This document shows positions 12,265 to 21,081 of a stretch of DNA of 64,000 nt, piece by piece. The stretch's first letter is position 1; every line of letters begins with the position of its first letter. The stretch covers positions 1 through 64,000 of the forward strand of contig BMTG01000013.1 of assembly GCA_014649555.1 (NCBI GenBank), read 5' to 3'. Source of the stretch: Streptomyces globisporus (GTDB taxonomy: Bacteria > Actinomycetota > Actinomycetes > Streptomycetales > Streptomycetaceae). The notes beneath the pieces are model-generated. The model was not told the origin of the DNA, searched no databases, and saw only the letters and a list, made by a program, of their open reading frames with translations. Position numbers and translations under genes: made by a program.

Positions 12265-14184
12265 TCAGCGCGTCGGGGCCGGGTCGGTCGGGGGCGGGTC
12301 CGTGGGGCTCGGGTCGGTCGGGTCCGGCGTCGGTTCGGGCGGGTCCGTGGGGTCGGGCGGATCGGTCGGGTCCGGCGGGTCCGTGGGGTCAGTCGGGCCC
12401 GGCCCGGGATCGGTGGGACCGGGGTCGGTCGGGCCCGGGTCCGTGGGGCCGGGGTCGGTGGGGCCCGGATCGGTCGGCCCGGGGTCCGTGGGGCCCGGGT
12501 CGGTGGGGCGGGGCGATTCCGTGCCGGGGCGGGTGGGGCGCGGGCCGCCCGTGGCCGGGGCGGTGCCCCCGTGGCCGTCGATGAGTACGGCGGAGCCCGA
12601 GGGGGTCAGCGAGATCCGGGCCCGCCACGGCCCGGCCGGCTGGGCGTCCCGGATCACCGAGACCGCGATCGTGGCGGACTGCCCGGCCGCGAGCGTGCCC
12701 GACGTACGGCTGAGGCGCAGCCACGGGGCGTCGGTCGCCGCCGACCAGCCGACCGCTTCCCGGCCGGGGTTGGTCAGCCTGATCGTCGTGACGGCCCCGG
12801 AGGTCCGGGCCGTCACGGTCAGCCGGGCGTCGCCGTGCTGCGCGCCGCCGGTGCTGACGACCTCGGCGGTGACGTCCGGGACGCGGGCGCCGAAGCGGTC
12901 ACCGGGGCGGCCGTGACCGGTGTTCTCGGGGTCGTACGGGTCGCCGCTCATACCGCCGGCGCCGTCCACCTCCGTGGCGGTGACCGAGGTGCCGTCGTGG
13001 CCCTCGCCGGTCTGCGGCGCTCCCCGGTACGCGGCCCAGAGGGCGATCACGGGGGCGGCGACCACCGTCGCGACGACCGTGGTCGTCACGACCCGGGCGC
13101 GCAGCCGGTCCCGGCGGGCGGCCTGGTCCTTGGGGTCGAGCGGATATCCGCTCCGGTCGAAGCGCGGGCCCGCCGCGCGCGAGCGGTGGGCCTGGGCCAT
13201 CGCGACGGACACGGAGGGGCGGGGGGCCTCCACGAGGGGCAGGGCGGCGACCGGGGCCAGGGCCGCTCCGGGCCAGGGTCCCGCCGCGTCGGCGCGTTCG
13301 GCGGCGCGGCGGCAGCGGGGGCAGTCGTCGACGTGCCGGACGAGCTCGCGGCGCAGGGCGGCGGAGAGCAGCACCTGGTGGTCGCCGGTGAGCCGGGCGA
13401 CCGTGGGGCAGTCGCCGCCCTCGACGACGGCGAGGGCGGCGCGGGTGCGCTCCACCTCGCAGGCCGCGGCGGCCAGCAGTTCCCGGGCGGTGGCGGGCTC
13501 AAGACCGAGCACGGCGGCGACGGAGCGCGGGGGGAGACGGTGGCGTACGGCCAGTTCGAGGGCTTCGCGCTGTTCCGGGGTGGTGCCGGCGGCCTCGGGC
13601 CAGGCGAGCGTGGCGAGCTCCCGGCGGCGGGCTTCGGAGGCCGGTGACTCGGCGGGGGCGGGGGTGGTGGCGTCCTCGGGGGTGGCGGGGGCCGGGGGCG
13701 AGGTCCGCGTGGGGGCGGCGGGCGCGGTGTGCTCCGGCGTGCGCCGGGCGGTGCGTGCCCCTTTACCGGTGCCGGTCCCTTTGCCGGTCCCTGTGGTTCC
13801 GGTCCCCTCGCGGGTCTCGGAGGCCTTGGCCGTACGGGGTGGCTTGACCGGCCCGGAGGGGCGGCGGTGGGCCTGGCGGCCGCGCCTGCGCTCGGTGAGC
13901 GCCCGCAGGCAGGTCCACCGGGCCAGGGCGTACAGCCAGGATTTACGTTCCTCCTCGGCTGCGGGGCCCCGGGTGTCCTGCCGGTCCGCGATCGCCAGGA
14001 CGGCGCCGAGCGCTTCGGTGGCCGCGTCGTGGTCGCAGAGCACGGAGAGGCAGTACGTGAAGAGGCCGTCGAGATGCGGCTCGTAACGTGCGGGCGGTCG
14101 CTGTGCCGGGGCGTCGGTTCCTCGGCGGTGCGCCCGGTGTGCGCCGGTGGTGTGCGTCGGGGTCTCCAGCCTGCTGCTCGTCAC
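12265..14184 (-). CDS. Membrane protein combining sigma-factor-like, zinc anti-sigma-like and BACON-like domains
   Basis: About 639 residues from a GTG at 14184 (an upstream start at 14211 is possible). Residues about 33-110 (HLDGLFTYCLSVLCDHDAAT ... SWLYALARWTCLRALTERRR) resemble ECF sigma region 2. About 188-250 (TTPEQREALELAVRHRLPPR, SVAAVLGLEPATARELLAA) resemble sigma region 4. LVRHVDDCPRCRRAAE near 280-290 has the HxxxCxxC pattern of zinc anti-sigma factors. One membrane helix (VVATVVAAPVIALWAAY, about 365-387) separates this from an outer domain with a BACON-like fold (WLRLSRTSGTLAAGQSATIA), ending in a Pro/Thr/Asp repeat tail. The role is inferred only: a membrane regulator or sensor. 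Confidence 0.75.
   Translation of the reverse strand: MTSSRLETPTHTTGAHRAHRRGTDAPAQRPPARYEPHLDGLFTYCLSVLCDHDAATEALGAVLAIADRQDTRGPAAEEERKSWLYALARWTCLRALTERRRGRQAHRRPSGPVKPPRTAKASETREGTGTTGTGKGTGTGKGARTARRTPEHTAPAAPTRTSPPAPATPEDATTPAPAESPASEARRRELATLAWPEAAGTTPEQREALELAVRHRLPPRSVAAVLGLEPATARELLAAAACEVERTRAALAVVEGGDCPTVARLTGDHQVLLSAALRRELVRHVDDCPRCRRAAERADAAGPWPGAALAPVAALPLVEAPRPSVSVAMAQAHRSRAAGPRFDRSGYPLDPKDQAARRDRLRARVVTTTVVATVVAAPVIALWAAYRGAPQTGEGHDGTSVTATEVDGAGGMSGDPYDPENTGHGRPGDRFGARVPDVTAEVVSTGGAQHGDARLTVTARTSGAVTTIRLTNPGREAVGWSAATDAPWLRLSRTSGTLAAGQSATIAVSVIRDAQPAGPWRARISLTPSGSAVLIDGHGGTAPATGGPRPTRPGTESPRPTDPGPTDPGPTDPGPTDPGPTDPGPTDPGPTDPGPGPTDPTDPPDPTDPPDPTDPPEPTPDPTDPSPTDPPPTDPAPTR
12290..12510 (-). 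repeat. Coding tandem repeat (GPTDP / PDPTDP)
   Basis: The 3' part of the gene consists of imperfect 15- to 21-bp units (ggtccgtggggcccgg and variants) encoding repeated GPTDP, then PDPTDP units. Such Pro/Thr/Asp tails usually act as extended wall-spanning stalks outside the membrane and are prone to copy-number change. Confidence 0.8.
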
Positions 14185-14403
14185 CCGGCGACCGTAGGCA
14201 ACGGAGCGCACGCCTCAAGTGCCCCTTGAGCACATTTAATCCTTACGGGTGAATGTATCCCTCGAAAGAGTTGTGAAAGCGGACAGAGATCCCGGATTCC
14301 GCCCGTAGTGCTCCGGAGTGCTTCCGTGCGCCCTGCGCGCGTCGGGGCGGTGCACGCCGACCGCCGGGGCGGCGTTGTCGTACCCCACCTATACGGTGAC
14401 GCC

Positions 14404-15816
14404 ATGGCTGCCCGTACGAAATCCGCGAAGGACCGGCCGTCCTACCGCTGCACCGAATGCGGCTGGACGACCGCCAAATGGCTCGGCCGTTGCCCCGAGT
14501 GCCAGGCGTGGGGGACGGTCGAGGAGTTCGGCGGCGCCCCCGCCGTGCGCACCACCGCGGCGGGCCGGGTCTCCACCGCCGCAGTGCCCATCGGCCAGGT
14601 GGACAGCCGGACGGCCACGGCCCGCTCCACCGGCGTCGGCGAGCTGGACCGGGTGCTGGGCGGCGGGCTCGTGCCGGGCGCGGTCGTGCTGCTGGCGGGT
14701 GAGCCGGGCGTCGGCAAGTCGACGCTGCTGCTGGACGTGGCGGCCAAGGCGGCGAGCGACGACCACCGCACGCTCTATGTGACCGCCGAGGAATCCGCGA
14801 GCCAGGTCCGGCTGCGGGCCGACCGGATCAAGGCGATCAACGACCACCTCTACCTCGCCGCGGAGACGGACCTGTCGGCGGTGCTCGGCCACCTGGACGC
14901 GGTGAAGCCCTCGCTGCTGATCCTGGACTCGGTGCAGACGGTCGCCTCGCCCGAGATCGACGGCGCGCCCGGCGGGATGGCCCAGGTCCGGGAGGTCGCC
15001 GGGGCGCTGATCCGGGCCTCCAAGGAGCGCGGGATGGCCACGCTGCTGGTCGGCCATGTCACCAAGGACGGCGCGATCGCCGGGCCCCGGCTGCTGGAGC
15101 ACCTGGTGGACGTGGTGCTGTCCTTCGAGGGGGACCGGCACGCCCGGCTGCGGCTGGTGCGCGGCGTCAAGAACCGTTACGGGGCGACCGACGAGGTCGG
15201 CTGCTTCGAGCTGCACGACGAGGGCATCACCGGTCTCGCCGACCCCTCGGGCCTCTTCCTGACCCGCCGCGACGTCGCCGTGCCGGGTACCTGCCTCACC
15301 GTGACGCTGGAGGGCAAGCGGCCCCTGGTCGCCGAGGTGCAGGCGCTCACCGTCGACTCGCAGATCCCCTCGCCCCGGCGCACGACCTCCGGTCTGGAGA
15401 CCTCCCGGGTCTCGATGATGCTCGCCGTGCTGGAGCAGCGGGGCCGGATCAGCGCGCTCGGCAAGCGGGACATCTACAGCGCGACGGTGGGCGGCGTGAA
15501 GCTCACCGAGCCCGCCGCCGACCTGGCGGTCGCGCTCGCGCTGGCCAGCGCGGCCAGCGACACCCCGCTCCCGAAGAACCTGGTCGCGATCGGCGAGGTG
15601 GGGCTCGCGGGCGAGGTCAGAAGGGTCACCGGGGTGCAGCGGAGGCTGGCCGAGGCGCACCGTCTGGGCTTCACCCACGCCCTCGTGCCGACCGACCCGG
15701 GACGGGTCCCGGCCGGTATGAAGGTCACGGAAGTCGCCGACATGGGCGACGCTCTGCGGGTCCTCCCGCGCCGCTCTCGCCAGGAGGCACCACAGGAGGA
15801 CAACGCGCGCCGGTAG
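14404..15816 (+). CDS. radA: DNA repair protein RadA (Sms)
   Basis: 470 residues from the ATG at 14404. RadA is a RecA-like ATPase and helicase that helps branch migration during recombination. It has the N-terminal C4 zinc finger (Cys16, Cys19, Cys30, Cys33), Walker [12 protein letters not shown], the RadA-specific KNRYG motif ([14 protein letters not shown]) and a Lon protease-like C-terminal domain. Length is standard. It is followed after 80 bp by disA on the same strand, the usual actinobacterial pairing; in B. subtilis the RadA ortholog also modulates DisA. Divergent from the BACON-like gene. Confidence 0.97.
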   Translation: MAARTKSAKDRPSYRCTECGWTTAKWLGRCPECQAWGTVEEFGGAPAVRTTAAGRVSTAAVPIGQVDSRTATARSTGVGELDRVLGGGLVPGAVVLLAGEPGVGKSTLLLDVAAKAASDDHRTLYVTAEESASQVRLRADRIKAINDHLYLAAETDLSAVLGHLDAVKPSLLILDSVQTVASPEIDGAPGGMAQVREVAGALIRASKERGMATLLVGHVTKDGAIAGPRLLEHLVDVVLSFEGDRHARLRLVRGVKNRYGATDEVGCFELHDEGITGLADPSGLFLTRRDVAVPGTCLTVTLEGKRPLVAEVQALTVDSQIPSPRRTTSGLETSRVSMMLAVLEQRGRISALGKRDIYSATVGGVKLTEPAADLAVALALASAASDTPLPKNLVAIGEVGLAGEVRRVTGVQRRLAEAHRLGFTHALVPTDPGRVPAGMKVTEVADMGDALRVLPRRSRQEAPQEDNARR

Positions 15817-15896
15817 ACTTTGCCCTGGTCTCGCCCGCCCGTGGACACGGCATGGGGGACGCGAGGGCACCGCAAACCTGTGACCGGAGGAGTGCA

Positions 15897-17021
15897 GTGG
15901 CAGCCAACGACCGGGCGACGACGCCCGGAAAGTCCGGCCAAGGCACCGGTAACGAGGCGCTGATGCGCGCCTCGCTGAGCGCGGTCGCGCCCGGTATGGC
16001 CCTGCGGGACGGCCTGGAGCGCATTCTCCGCGGCAATACCGGTGGCCTGATCGTGCTGGGCATGGACCGGACCGTCGAGTCGATGTGCACCGGCGGATTC
16101 GTGCTGGACGTGGAGTTCACGGCGACGCGCCTGCGCGAGCTGTGCAAGCTCGACGGGGCGCTGATCCTCGACAAGGACATGACCAAGATCCTGCGGGCCG
16201 GGGTGCAGCTGGTCCCGGACGCCTCGATCCCCACGGAGGAGACGGGCACCCGGCACCGTACGGCGGACCGGGTCTCCAAGGCGTGCGGTTTCCCCGTCGT
16301 CTCGGTCTCCCAGTCGATGCGGCTGATCGCGGTGTACGTGGACGGGGAGCGGCGGGTCCTGGAGGAGTCCTCCGCGATCCTGTCCCGGGCCAATCAGGCG
16401 CTCGCCACGCTGGAGCGGTACAAGCTCCGCCTCGACGAGGTCGCGGGCACGCTGTCCGCGCTGGAGATCGAGGACCTGGTCACCGTCCGGGACGTGACGG
16501 CAGTGGCGCAGCGCCTGGAGATGGTGCGGCGGATCGCGACGGAGATCGCGGAGTATGTGGTCGAGCTCGGCACCGACGGACGGCTGCTCTCCCTCCAGCT
16601 GGACGAGCTGATCGCGGGGGTGGAGCCGGAGCGGGAGCTGGTGGTCCGGGATTACGTCCCCGAGCCGACGGCGAAACGGTCGCGCACGGTGGCGGAGGCG
16701 CTGACCGAGCTGGACTCCCTGAGCCACACGGAGCTGCTGGAGCTGCCGGTGGTGGCGCGAGCCCTGGGCTACAGCGGCTCGCCGGAGACCCTGGACTCGG
16801 CAGTGTCCCCGAGGGGCTTCCGGCTGCTGGCGAAGGTTCCGCGGCTGCCGGGGGCGATCATCGAGCGGCTGGTGGAGCACTTCGGTGGTCTGCAGAAGCT
16901 GCTGGCCGCCAGTGTTGACGATCTCCAGACGGTGGACGGGGTGGGCGAGGCGCGGGCGCGGAGTGTCCGTGAGGGCCTGTCGCGACTGGCGGAGTCGTCG
17001 ATCCTGGAACGCTACGTCTGA
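15897..17021 (+). CDS. disA: DNA integrity scanning protein DisA, diadenylate cyclase
   Basis: 374 residues from a GTG with ggaggag upstream. DisA makes cyclic di-AMP from two ATP and halts synthesis on branched DNA. The DAC domain contains the catalytic DGA (86-88, [12 protein letters not shown]) and RHR (119-121, [10 protein letters not shown]) motifs. The middle is helical, and the C-terminus has the helix-hairpin-helix DNA-binding domain ([20 protein letters not shown]). In Streptomyces this is the c-di-AMP synthase, affecting osmotic balance and development. Downstream lies a 440-bp repeat-filled gap. Confidence 0.97.
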   Translation: MAANDRATTPGKSGQGTGNEALMRASLSAVAPGMALRDGLERILRGNTGGLIVLGMDRTVESMCTGGFVLDVEFTATRLRELCKLDGALILDKDMTKILRAGVQLVPDASIPTEETGTRHRTADRVSKACGFPVVSVSQSMRLIAVYVDGERRVLEESSAILSRANQALATLERYKLRLDEVAGTLSALEIEDLVTVRDVTAVAQRLEMVRRIATEIAEYVVELGTDGRLLSLQLDELIAGVEPERELVVRDYVPEPTAKRSRTVAEALTELDSLSHTELLELPVVARALGYSGSPETLDSAVSPRGFRLLAKVPRLPGAIIERLVEHFGGLQKLLAASVDDLQTVDGVGEARARSVREGLSRLAESSILERYV

Positions 17022-17034
17022 GGCCTGGCCGCGA

Positions 17035-17212
17035 CACCTCCGGCCCGCCAGGCGCTTTCGGGCTGAGCCCAGGCCACCTCCAGGCCGGCGGGCAGTGCCT
17101 GCACGGGCCGACCCGCGCCACCTCCAGCGCGTCCGGCGGTGCCTTTATGGGCTGGCCCGAGCCACATCCATCCTCCGGCCGGCTCGTGAGGACGAGACCC
17201 TGGGCCACCTCC
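17035..17212. repeat. Degenerate tandem array, ~43-bp period, five units
   Basis: The word cacctcc (once cacatcc) recurs at 17035, 17075, 17119, 17163 and 17206, i.e. spacings of 40, 44, 44 and 43 bp. It is followed each time by related text such as ag(g/c)ccgtccggc and a g/c-rich tail. The fifth unit runs into the 30-bp dispersed element. Confidence 0.55.
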
Positions 17213-17340
17213 AGCCCGTCCGGCGTTTGAGGACGGAACCCTGCTGCCCGGTGGGCGATGCCTACACGGGCCGGCCTGGGCCCCTTGGCGCATCGCTCGT
17301 CCACCTGGACGGTTCCGTCCTCAAACGCCGGACGGGCTGG
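17211..17340. repeat. Perfect 30-bp inverted repeat of the dispersed intergenic element
   Basis: Arms at 17211-17240 and 17311-17340 are exact reverse complements (plus-strand core of the right arm: tcctcaaacgccggacgggc), separated by 70 bp. A third, diverged copy is at 17388-17417. Close copies occur at 41567 and 41638, and a relative occurs twice near 6.4-6.6 kb. Confidence 0.8.
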
Positions 17341-17462
17341 GAATGGGCTTGCCCAGCCCCGTGAGCGCAGCCCACGACCGTGTGAACGGTTCCGTCCTCA
17401 AACGGCGGACAGGCTTGAATTGCCGCCGGACGGGCTTGGGTGGCCGGCCGGCCGGCGAAAGG

Positions 17463-18290
17463 TCAGTCCTTCGCCAGGACGAACGACGCTCGCTGGACCG
17501 GCTCGCCCGGAGCCTTCGCCTCCAGGAGGTACGTCCCCGGGCCCGCCTTGCCCGCCGGCGGCGTCGCGCAGCCCGGCGCGGACAGGGTGCGGTTCCAGTC
17601 CACCGTGTGGATCACCGTCGCCCCCGCCGGCACCTTCAGGAACAGCGGGCCCCCCGCAGCGGGGCAGTCCTTCGAGGACCAGATCGGGTCGTCGTCCTCG
17701 CCCCCCGCCTCCGTCACCGTGAGCACCGCGCTCTTCGGGCCGAAGTCCGCCTTGCACGTGCTCGACGACGTGTTCTTCGCGATCAGCTCGAACTTCGGCT
17801 TGTCGTCGGGGCCGTAACTGACCTTCGTCCGCAGGCTCAACCGCACCGCCGCAGGCTTGCACTCGGGGAGAGGGGACCCGGCAGGCACCTGCTGGCCCGC
17901 ACTGCCGCCGCCTTCCGGGCCGCTCGCACCCGCAGCCGCGCCTGACGGGTCACCAGCGCCCGTACTCGTACCGCCTGTTGACGTCCCGTCGCCCGAACCG
18001 CCCGACGACTCACCCGAGCCGCCCGAGCCGCCGCTACCGCCCTCGTCGTCCGACTCGTCGCGCCCGCCCGGCTGTTGGCTGATCGCGGGACCCGAGCTGC
18101 CCGGGCCGGGGGTGATCGACTCGACCGGGTCGGAGCCGCCGGGCTTGGCGTCGTCCCGGCCGCCTCCACCGCCGCCGCCGGACGTCACCGCCCAGGCGAT
18201 CAGCACGGCGAGCAGCGCAACCAGAAGTCCCGCTACCGCCCTTCGTCGCCAGTAGATGCTGGAGGGAAGCGGACCGACCGGATTGCGCAT
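17463..18290 (-). CDS. Membrane-anchored protein with Gly/Ser-rich linker, DUF4232-like ectodomain
   Basis: 275 residues from the ATG at 18290. A short cytoplasmic start (RNPVGPLPSSIYWRRRA) precedes one membrane helix (VAGLLVALLAVLIAWAV). A long disordered Gly/Ser/Asp linker (about 40-140) follows. The C-terminal domain (LSLRTKVSYGPDDKPKFEL, KNTSSSTCKADF, TVIHTVDWNRTLSAPGC) has paired cysteines and a beta-sandwich look, like DUF4232-type secreted domains. Function unknown; probably displayed outside the membrane. It lies divergent from mutY. Confidence 0.8.
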   Translation of the reverse strand: MRNPVGPLPSSIYWRRRAVAGLLVALLAVLIAWAVTSGGGGGGGRDDAKPGGSDPVESITPGPGSSGPAISQQPGGRDESDDEGGSGGSGGSGESSGGSGDGTSTGGTSTGAGDPSGAAAGASGPEGGGSAGQQVPAGSPLPECKPAAVRLSLRTKVSYGPDDKPKFELIAKNTSSSTCKADFGPKSAVLTVTEAGGEDDDPIWSSKDCPAAGGPLFLKVPAGATVIHTVDWNRTLSAPGCATPPAGKAGPGTYLLEAKAPGEPVQRASFVLAKD

Positions 18291-18511
18291 AGATCCCACA
18301 AGGCCGAACTCTACGAGAGATCCGGACCGAGTCCGGCCCCACCCGCCGCTCCGCTCACAAGTTTTGCCGATCATCATCACGGGAAGAGGGCCGCGAGGCG
18401 GTCACAGGGGACAGAACGGGTGGCGTTGGCACCCCGTGGGCCCGCCGCGCGGGCCGACACCCCCGCGTCCGTGACGCCCGCCCCGCCTTCCGTGCCAGGA
18501 TCGTCAGTGCC

Positions 18512-19426
18512 ATGACTGCCATGACTTCCACTTCACCCCAGACGCCCCCCGCCGCCGCCTCCCTCCACACCCCCGTCATCGGGTGGTTCGAGCAGCACGC
18601 CCGCGATCTGCCCTGGCGCCGCCCCGAAGCGGGCGCCTGGGGCGTGATGGTCAGCGAGTTCATGCTGCAGCAGACCCCGGTGAGCCGGGTCCTGCCGGTG
18701 TACGAACAGTGGCTCGCCCGCTGGCCCCGCCCCGCCGACCTGGCCGCCGAGGCGCCCGGTGAGGCGGTCCGCGCCTGGGGCCGGCTCGGCTACCCGCGCC
18801 GCGCGCTGCGGCTGCACGGGGCCGCGCAGGCGATAACGGAACGGCACGGCGGGGATGTGCCGAGCGAGCACGCGCAGCTGCTGGCGCTGCCCGGGATCGG
18901 CGAGTACACGGCGGCGGCCGTGGCCTCGTTCGCGTACGGACAGCGGCACGCGGTGCTCGACACGAACGTCCGCCGGGTGTTCGCCCGCGCCGCGACCGGG
19001 GTCCAGTACCCGCCGAACGCGACGACGGCCGCCGAGCGCAAGCTCGCCCGGGCGCTGCTCCCGGACGAGGACGAGCGGGCGGCGAAGTGGGCGGCGGCCA
19101 CGATGGAGCTGGGCGCCCTCGTGTGCACCGCGCGCAACGAGGACTGCGACCGGTGCCCGATCGCCTCGCGGTGTGCCTGGCGGCTGGCCGGGAAGCCCGC
19201 GCACGAGGGTCCGCCGCGCAAGGGGCAGACGTACGCCGGTACCGACCGACAGGTGCGCGGGCGGCTGCTGGCGGTGTTGCGGGATGCGGTGAACCCCGTA
19301 CCGCAGGCCGCGCTGGACGCGGTGTGGGAGGAGCCGGTGCAGCGGGCACGGGCGCTGGACGGGCTGGTCGCCGACGGTCTCGTCGAGCCGCTGGCCGACG
19401 GCCGGTACCGGCTGCCGCTGACCTGA
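18512..19426 (+). CDS. mutY: A/G-specific adenine glycosylase
   Basis: 304 residues. Removes adenine mispaired with 8-oxoguanine in base-excision repair. It has the HhH-GPD core: VSEFMLQQTPVSRV, the hairpin LLALPGIGEYTAAAVASFAY, catalytic Asp in VLDTNVRRVF, and the 4Fe-4S loop with cysteines in LVCTARNEDCDRCPIASRC. The C-terminal NUDIX-like recognition domain of E. coli MutY is replaced by a short basic segment, as is usual in actinobacteria. Located between the membrane-anchored protein gene (divergent) and sigE. Confidence 0.95.
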   Translation: MTAMTSTSPQTPPAAASLHTPVIGWFEQHARDLPWRRPEAGAWGVMVSEFMLQQTPVSRVLPVYEQWLARWPRPADLAAEAPGEAVRAWGRLGYPRRALRLHGAAQAITERHGGDVPSEHAQLLALPGIGEYTAAAVASFAYGQRHAVLDTNVRRVFARAATGVQYPPNATTAAERKLARALLPDEDERAAKWAAATMELGALVCTARNEDCDRCPIASRCAWRLAGKPAHEGPPRKGQTYAGTDRQVRGRLLAVLRDAVNPVPQAALDAVWEEPVQRARALDGLVADGLVEPLADGRYRLPLT

Positions 19427-19511
19427 TCCCGCCCGCCGCACCGGGGCCCGGCCCCGCCCTGGTGCACCACCGGGTTCCGGGGCCCCGGCCCCGCTGTTAC
19501 ACAACCGATGG

Positions 19512-19537
19512 GCAGCCGTGCACCGGCCTACGGCTGC
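19512..19537. promoter_or_regulatory. Dyad upstream of sigE
   Basis: Inverted repeat gcagccgt (19512-19519) and acggctgc (19530-19537) with a 10-nt centre, about 85 bp upstream of the sigE start and 85 bp beyond mutY. It could be a CseB operator or a terminator of mutY. The sequence does not decide, and no clear -35/-10 pair was identified for sigE. Confidence 0.35.
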
Positions 19538-19620
19538 TCCGCACATCGCCGTGACAACGCCTCCGTAGCGTCTCCGACAGCAGTGACCACGGGGATTCAT
19601 CGGGGACGGAGGCGGTTGTC

Positions 19621-20292
19621 ATGGCGCAGGGCGAGGTGCTCGCGTTCGAGGACTACGTACGCACACGGCAGGACGCGCTGCTGCGCAGCGCACGTCGTCT
19701 GGTTCCCGACCCCGTCGATGCCCAGGACCTCCTGCAGACCGCCCTGGTGCGCACGTACGGCCGCTGGGACGGCATCGCCGACAAGTCCCTGGCCGACGCC
19801 TACCTCCGCCGCGTCATGATCAACACCCGTACGGAGTGGTGGCGGGCGCGCAAGCTCGACGAGGTCCCGACCGAGCAGCTGCCCGACGCGAGCGTCGACG
19901 ACGGCAGCGAGCAGCGCGCCGACCGCGCCCTGCTGATGGACATCCTGGGGATTCTGGCTCCGAAGCAGCGCAGCGTCGTCGTGCTGCGACACTGGGAGCA
20001 GATGAGCACGGAGGAGACGGCCGCGGCGCTCGGCATGTCGGCCGGTACGGTCAAGAGCACGCTGCACCGGGCCCTGGCGCGGCTGCGTCAGGAGCTGGAG
20101 AGCCGCGAGCTGGACAGCCGCGAGGCGGTCGCCCGGGAGCACCGGGGCCACCGGGGCGTGGCGCCGGCCGCCTCCGGCCGTGTCCCCGCCCAGCGGTCGC
20201 CGCTGACGTCGGTGCCGGGGGCGAAGGCACACACACCGGCGCAGCGGAGCGGGCGTCACGACGAGCGGGGGATGGAGCGGTGCGCGGCCTGA
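19621..20292 (+). CDS. sigE: RNA polymerase sigma-E factor (ECF, cell-envelope stress)
   Basis: 223 residues. Region 2 includes RSARRLVPDPVDAQDLLQTA and YLRRVMINTRTEWWRARKL. Region 4 includes LAPKQRSVVVLRHWEQMSTE followed by AALGMSAGTVKSTLHRALAR. The sequence and the following cseA-cseB-cseC genes identify it as the sigma-E whose gene is switched on by CseB in response to envelope-damaging antibiotics and lysozyme. It carries a polar C-terminal extension of about 45 residues (from SREAVAREHRGHRG to the end) beyond what I recall for the S. coelicolor protein. Its 3' end overlaps cseA by 13 bp. Confidence 0.95.
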   Translation: MAQGEVLAFEDYVRTRQDALLRSARRLVPDPVDAQDLLQTALVRTYGRWDGIADKSLADAYLRRVMINTRTEWWRARKLDEVPTEQLPDASVDDGSEQRADRALLMDILGILAPKQRSVVVLRHWEQMSTEETAAALGMSAGTVKSTLHRALARLRQELESRELDSREAVAREHRGHRGVAPAASGRVPAQRSPLTSVPGAKAHTPAQRSGRHDERGMERCAA

Positions 20293-21047
20293 ACGGCAGC
20301 AGCAGCGGTGGTGGTGACGGCCTCGGGGACGGCGACGGGCCGGGGAGACCGGTCCGGAGGCCGCGCTTCCGGGGCGGTATGGCGGCGGGTGGCACGGCCT
20401 TGGCCGGACTCGTCGCCTTCGGGCTGTTCAGCGTCGGCTGCTCGACGGGCGGCACCGGCACCCGGGACGAGGGTCCCGCCGGCAGTCAGCCGGTCGCCCA
20501 GATCACCCAGCAGCCCAGCCCGTCCGGCACGACCCCGCCCGTGCGGCGGGTCGACGCCGTACGGCTCCTCAAGAGCGACCCCAAGGTGGGCGAGCGGGTC
20601 CGGGAAGGGCTCAAGCCCTGTGCGGGCAAGGCCTACCCGGTCGACACCTCCTACGGGTCGATGACCGGCGGCCGGACCGCCGACGTGGTGGTCAACGTGA
20701 TGAGCTGCGCCGACTCGGTGAGCGTCGGAACGTATGTGTACCGGGCGGACGACGACGGCTCGTACAAGAACGTCTTCGCCGCCGAGGTCCCCGCCGTCTA
20801 CGGAACGATCGACCGGGGCGATCTCGTGGTGACGACCCAGGTCTACGGTTCGAAGGATCCGCTGGCGTCCCCGTCCGGCTCGGAGGTGGTCACCTACCGT
20901 TGGGCGAGCGACCGCTTCACCGAGCACGACCGGGTGCACAACGACTTCAGCCGGGCCGTCGAGGGCACGGACGGCGACCTGCCCGTGCAGTCGGAACCGG
21001 TGGCACCGGACCCGGCGGACGAACCGGCGCAGCCGGGCAGGAACTGA
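20280..21047 (+). CDS. cseA: CseA lipoprotein, negative modulator of sigE expression
   Basis: About 255 residues from a GTG inside the end of sigE. After a long polar and basic start (to about residue 35) comes the hydrophobic signal GGTALAGLVAFGLFSVGC; the final Cys is the probable lipidation site (SVGC, a slightly unusual lipobox). The mature part (RLLKSDPKVGERVREGLKPC, VVVNVMSCADSVSVGTYVYR) matches the CseA type. In S. coelicolor the lipoprotein dampens signalling through CseC. Position between sigE and cseB is the conserved order. Confidence 0.88.
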   Translation: MRGLNGSSSGGGDGLGDGDGPGRPVRRPRFRGGMAAGGTALAGLVAFGLFSVGCSTGGTGTRDEGPAGSQPVAQITQQPSPSGTTPPVRRVDAVRLLKSDPKVGERVREGLKPCAGKAYPVDTSYGSMTGGRTADVVVNVMSCADSVSVGTYVYRADDDGSYKNVFAAEVPAVYGTIDRGDLVVTTQVYGSKDPLASPSGSEVVTYRWASDRFTEHDRVHNDFSRAVEGTDGDLPVQSEPVAPDPADEPAQPGRN

Positions 21048-21081
21048 CACCGGGCAGGAACGGAAAGCGAGAAGCAGCCCC

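Larger units (their letters stand above)
17022..17462. other. Gene-free stretch filled with degenerate intergenic repeats
   Basis: No plausible gene. It holds a tandem array of about 43 bp period at its left and three copies of the dispersed 30-bp element at its right. It separates disA from the converging gene at 17463 and probably contains their terminators. Confidence 0.6.

Noticed and set aside
19427-19500. GC-rich inverted repeats after mutY as a terminator
   Set aside because: Pairings are imperfect and several folds compete, so no specific hairpin could be supported.
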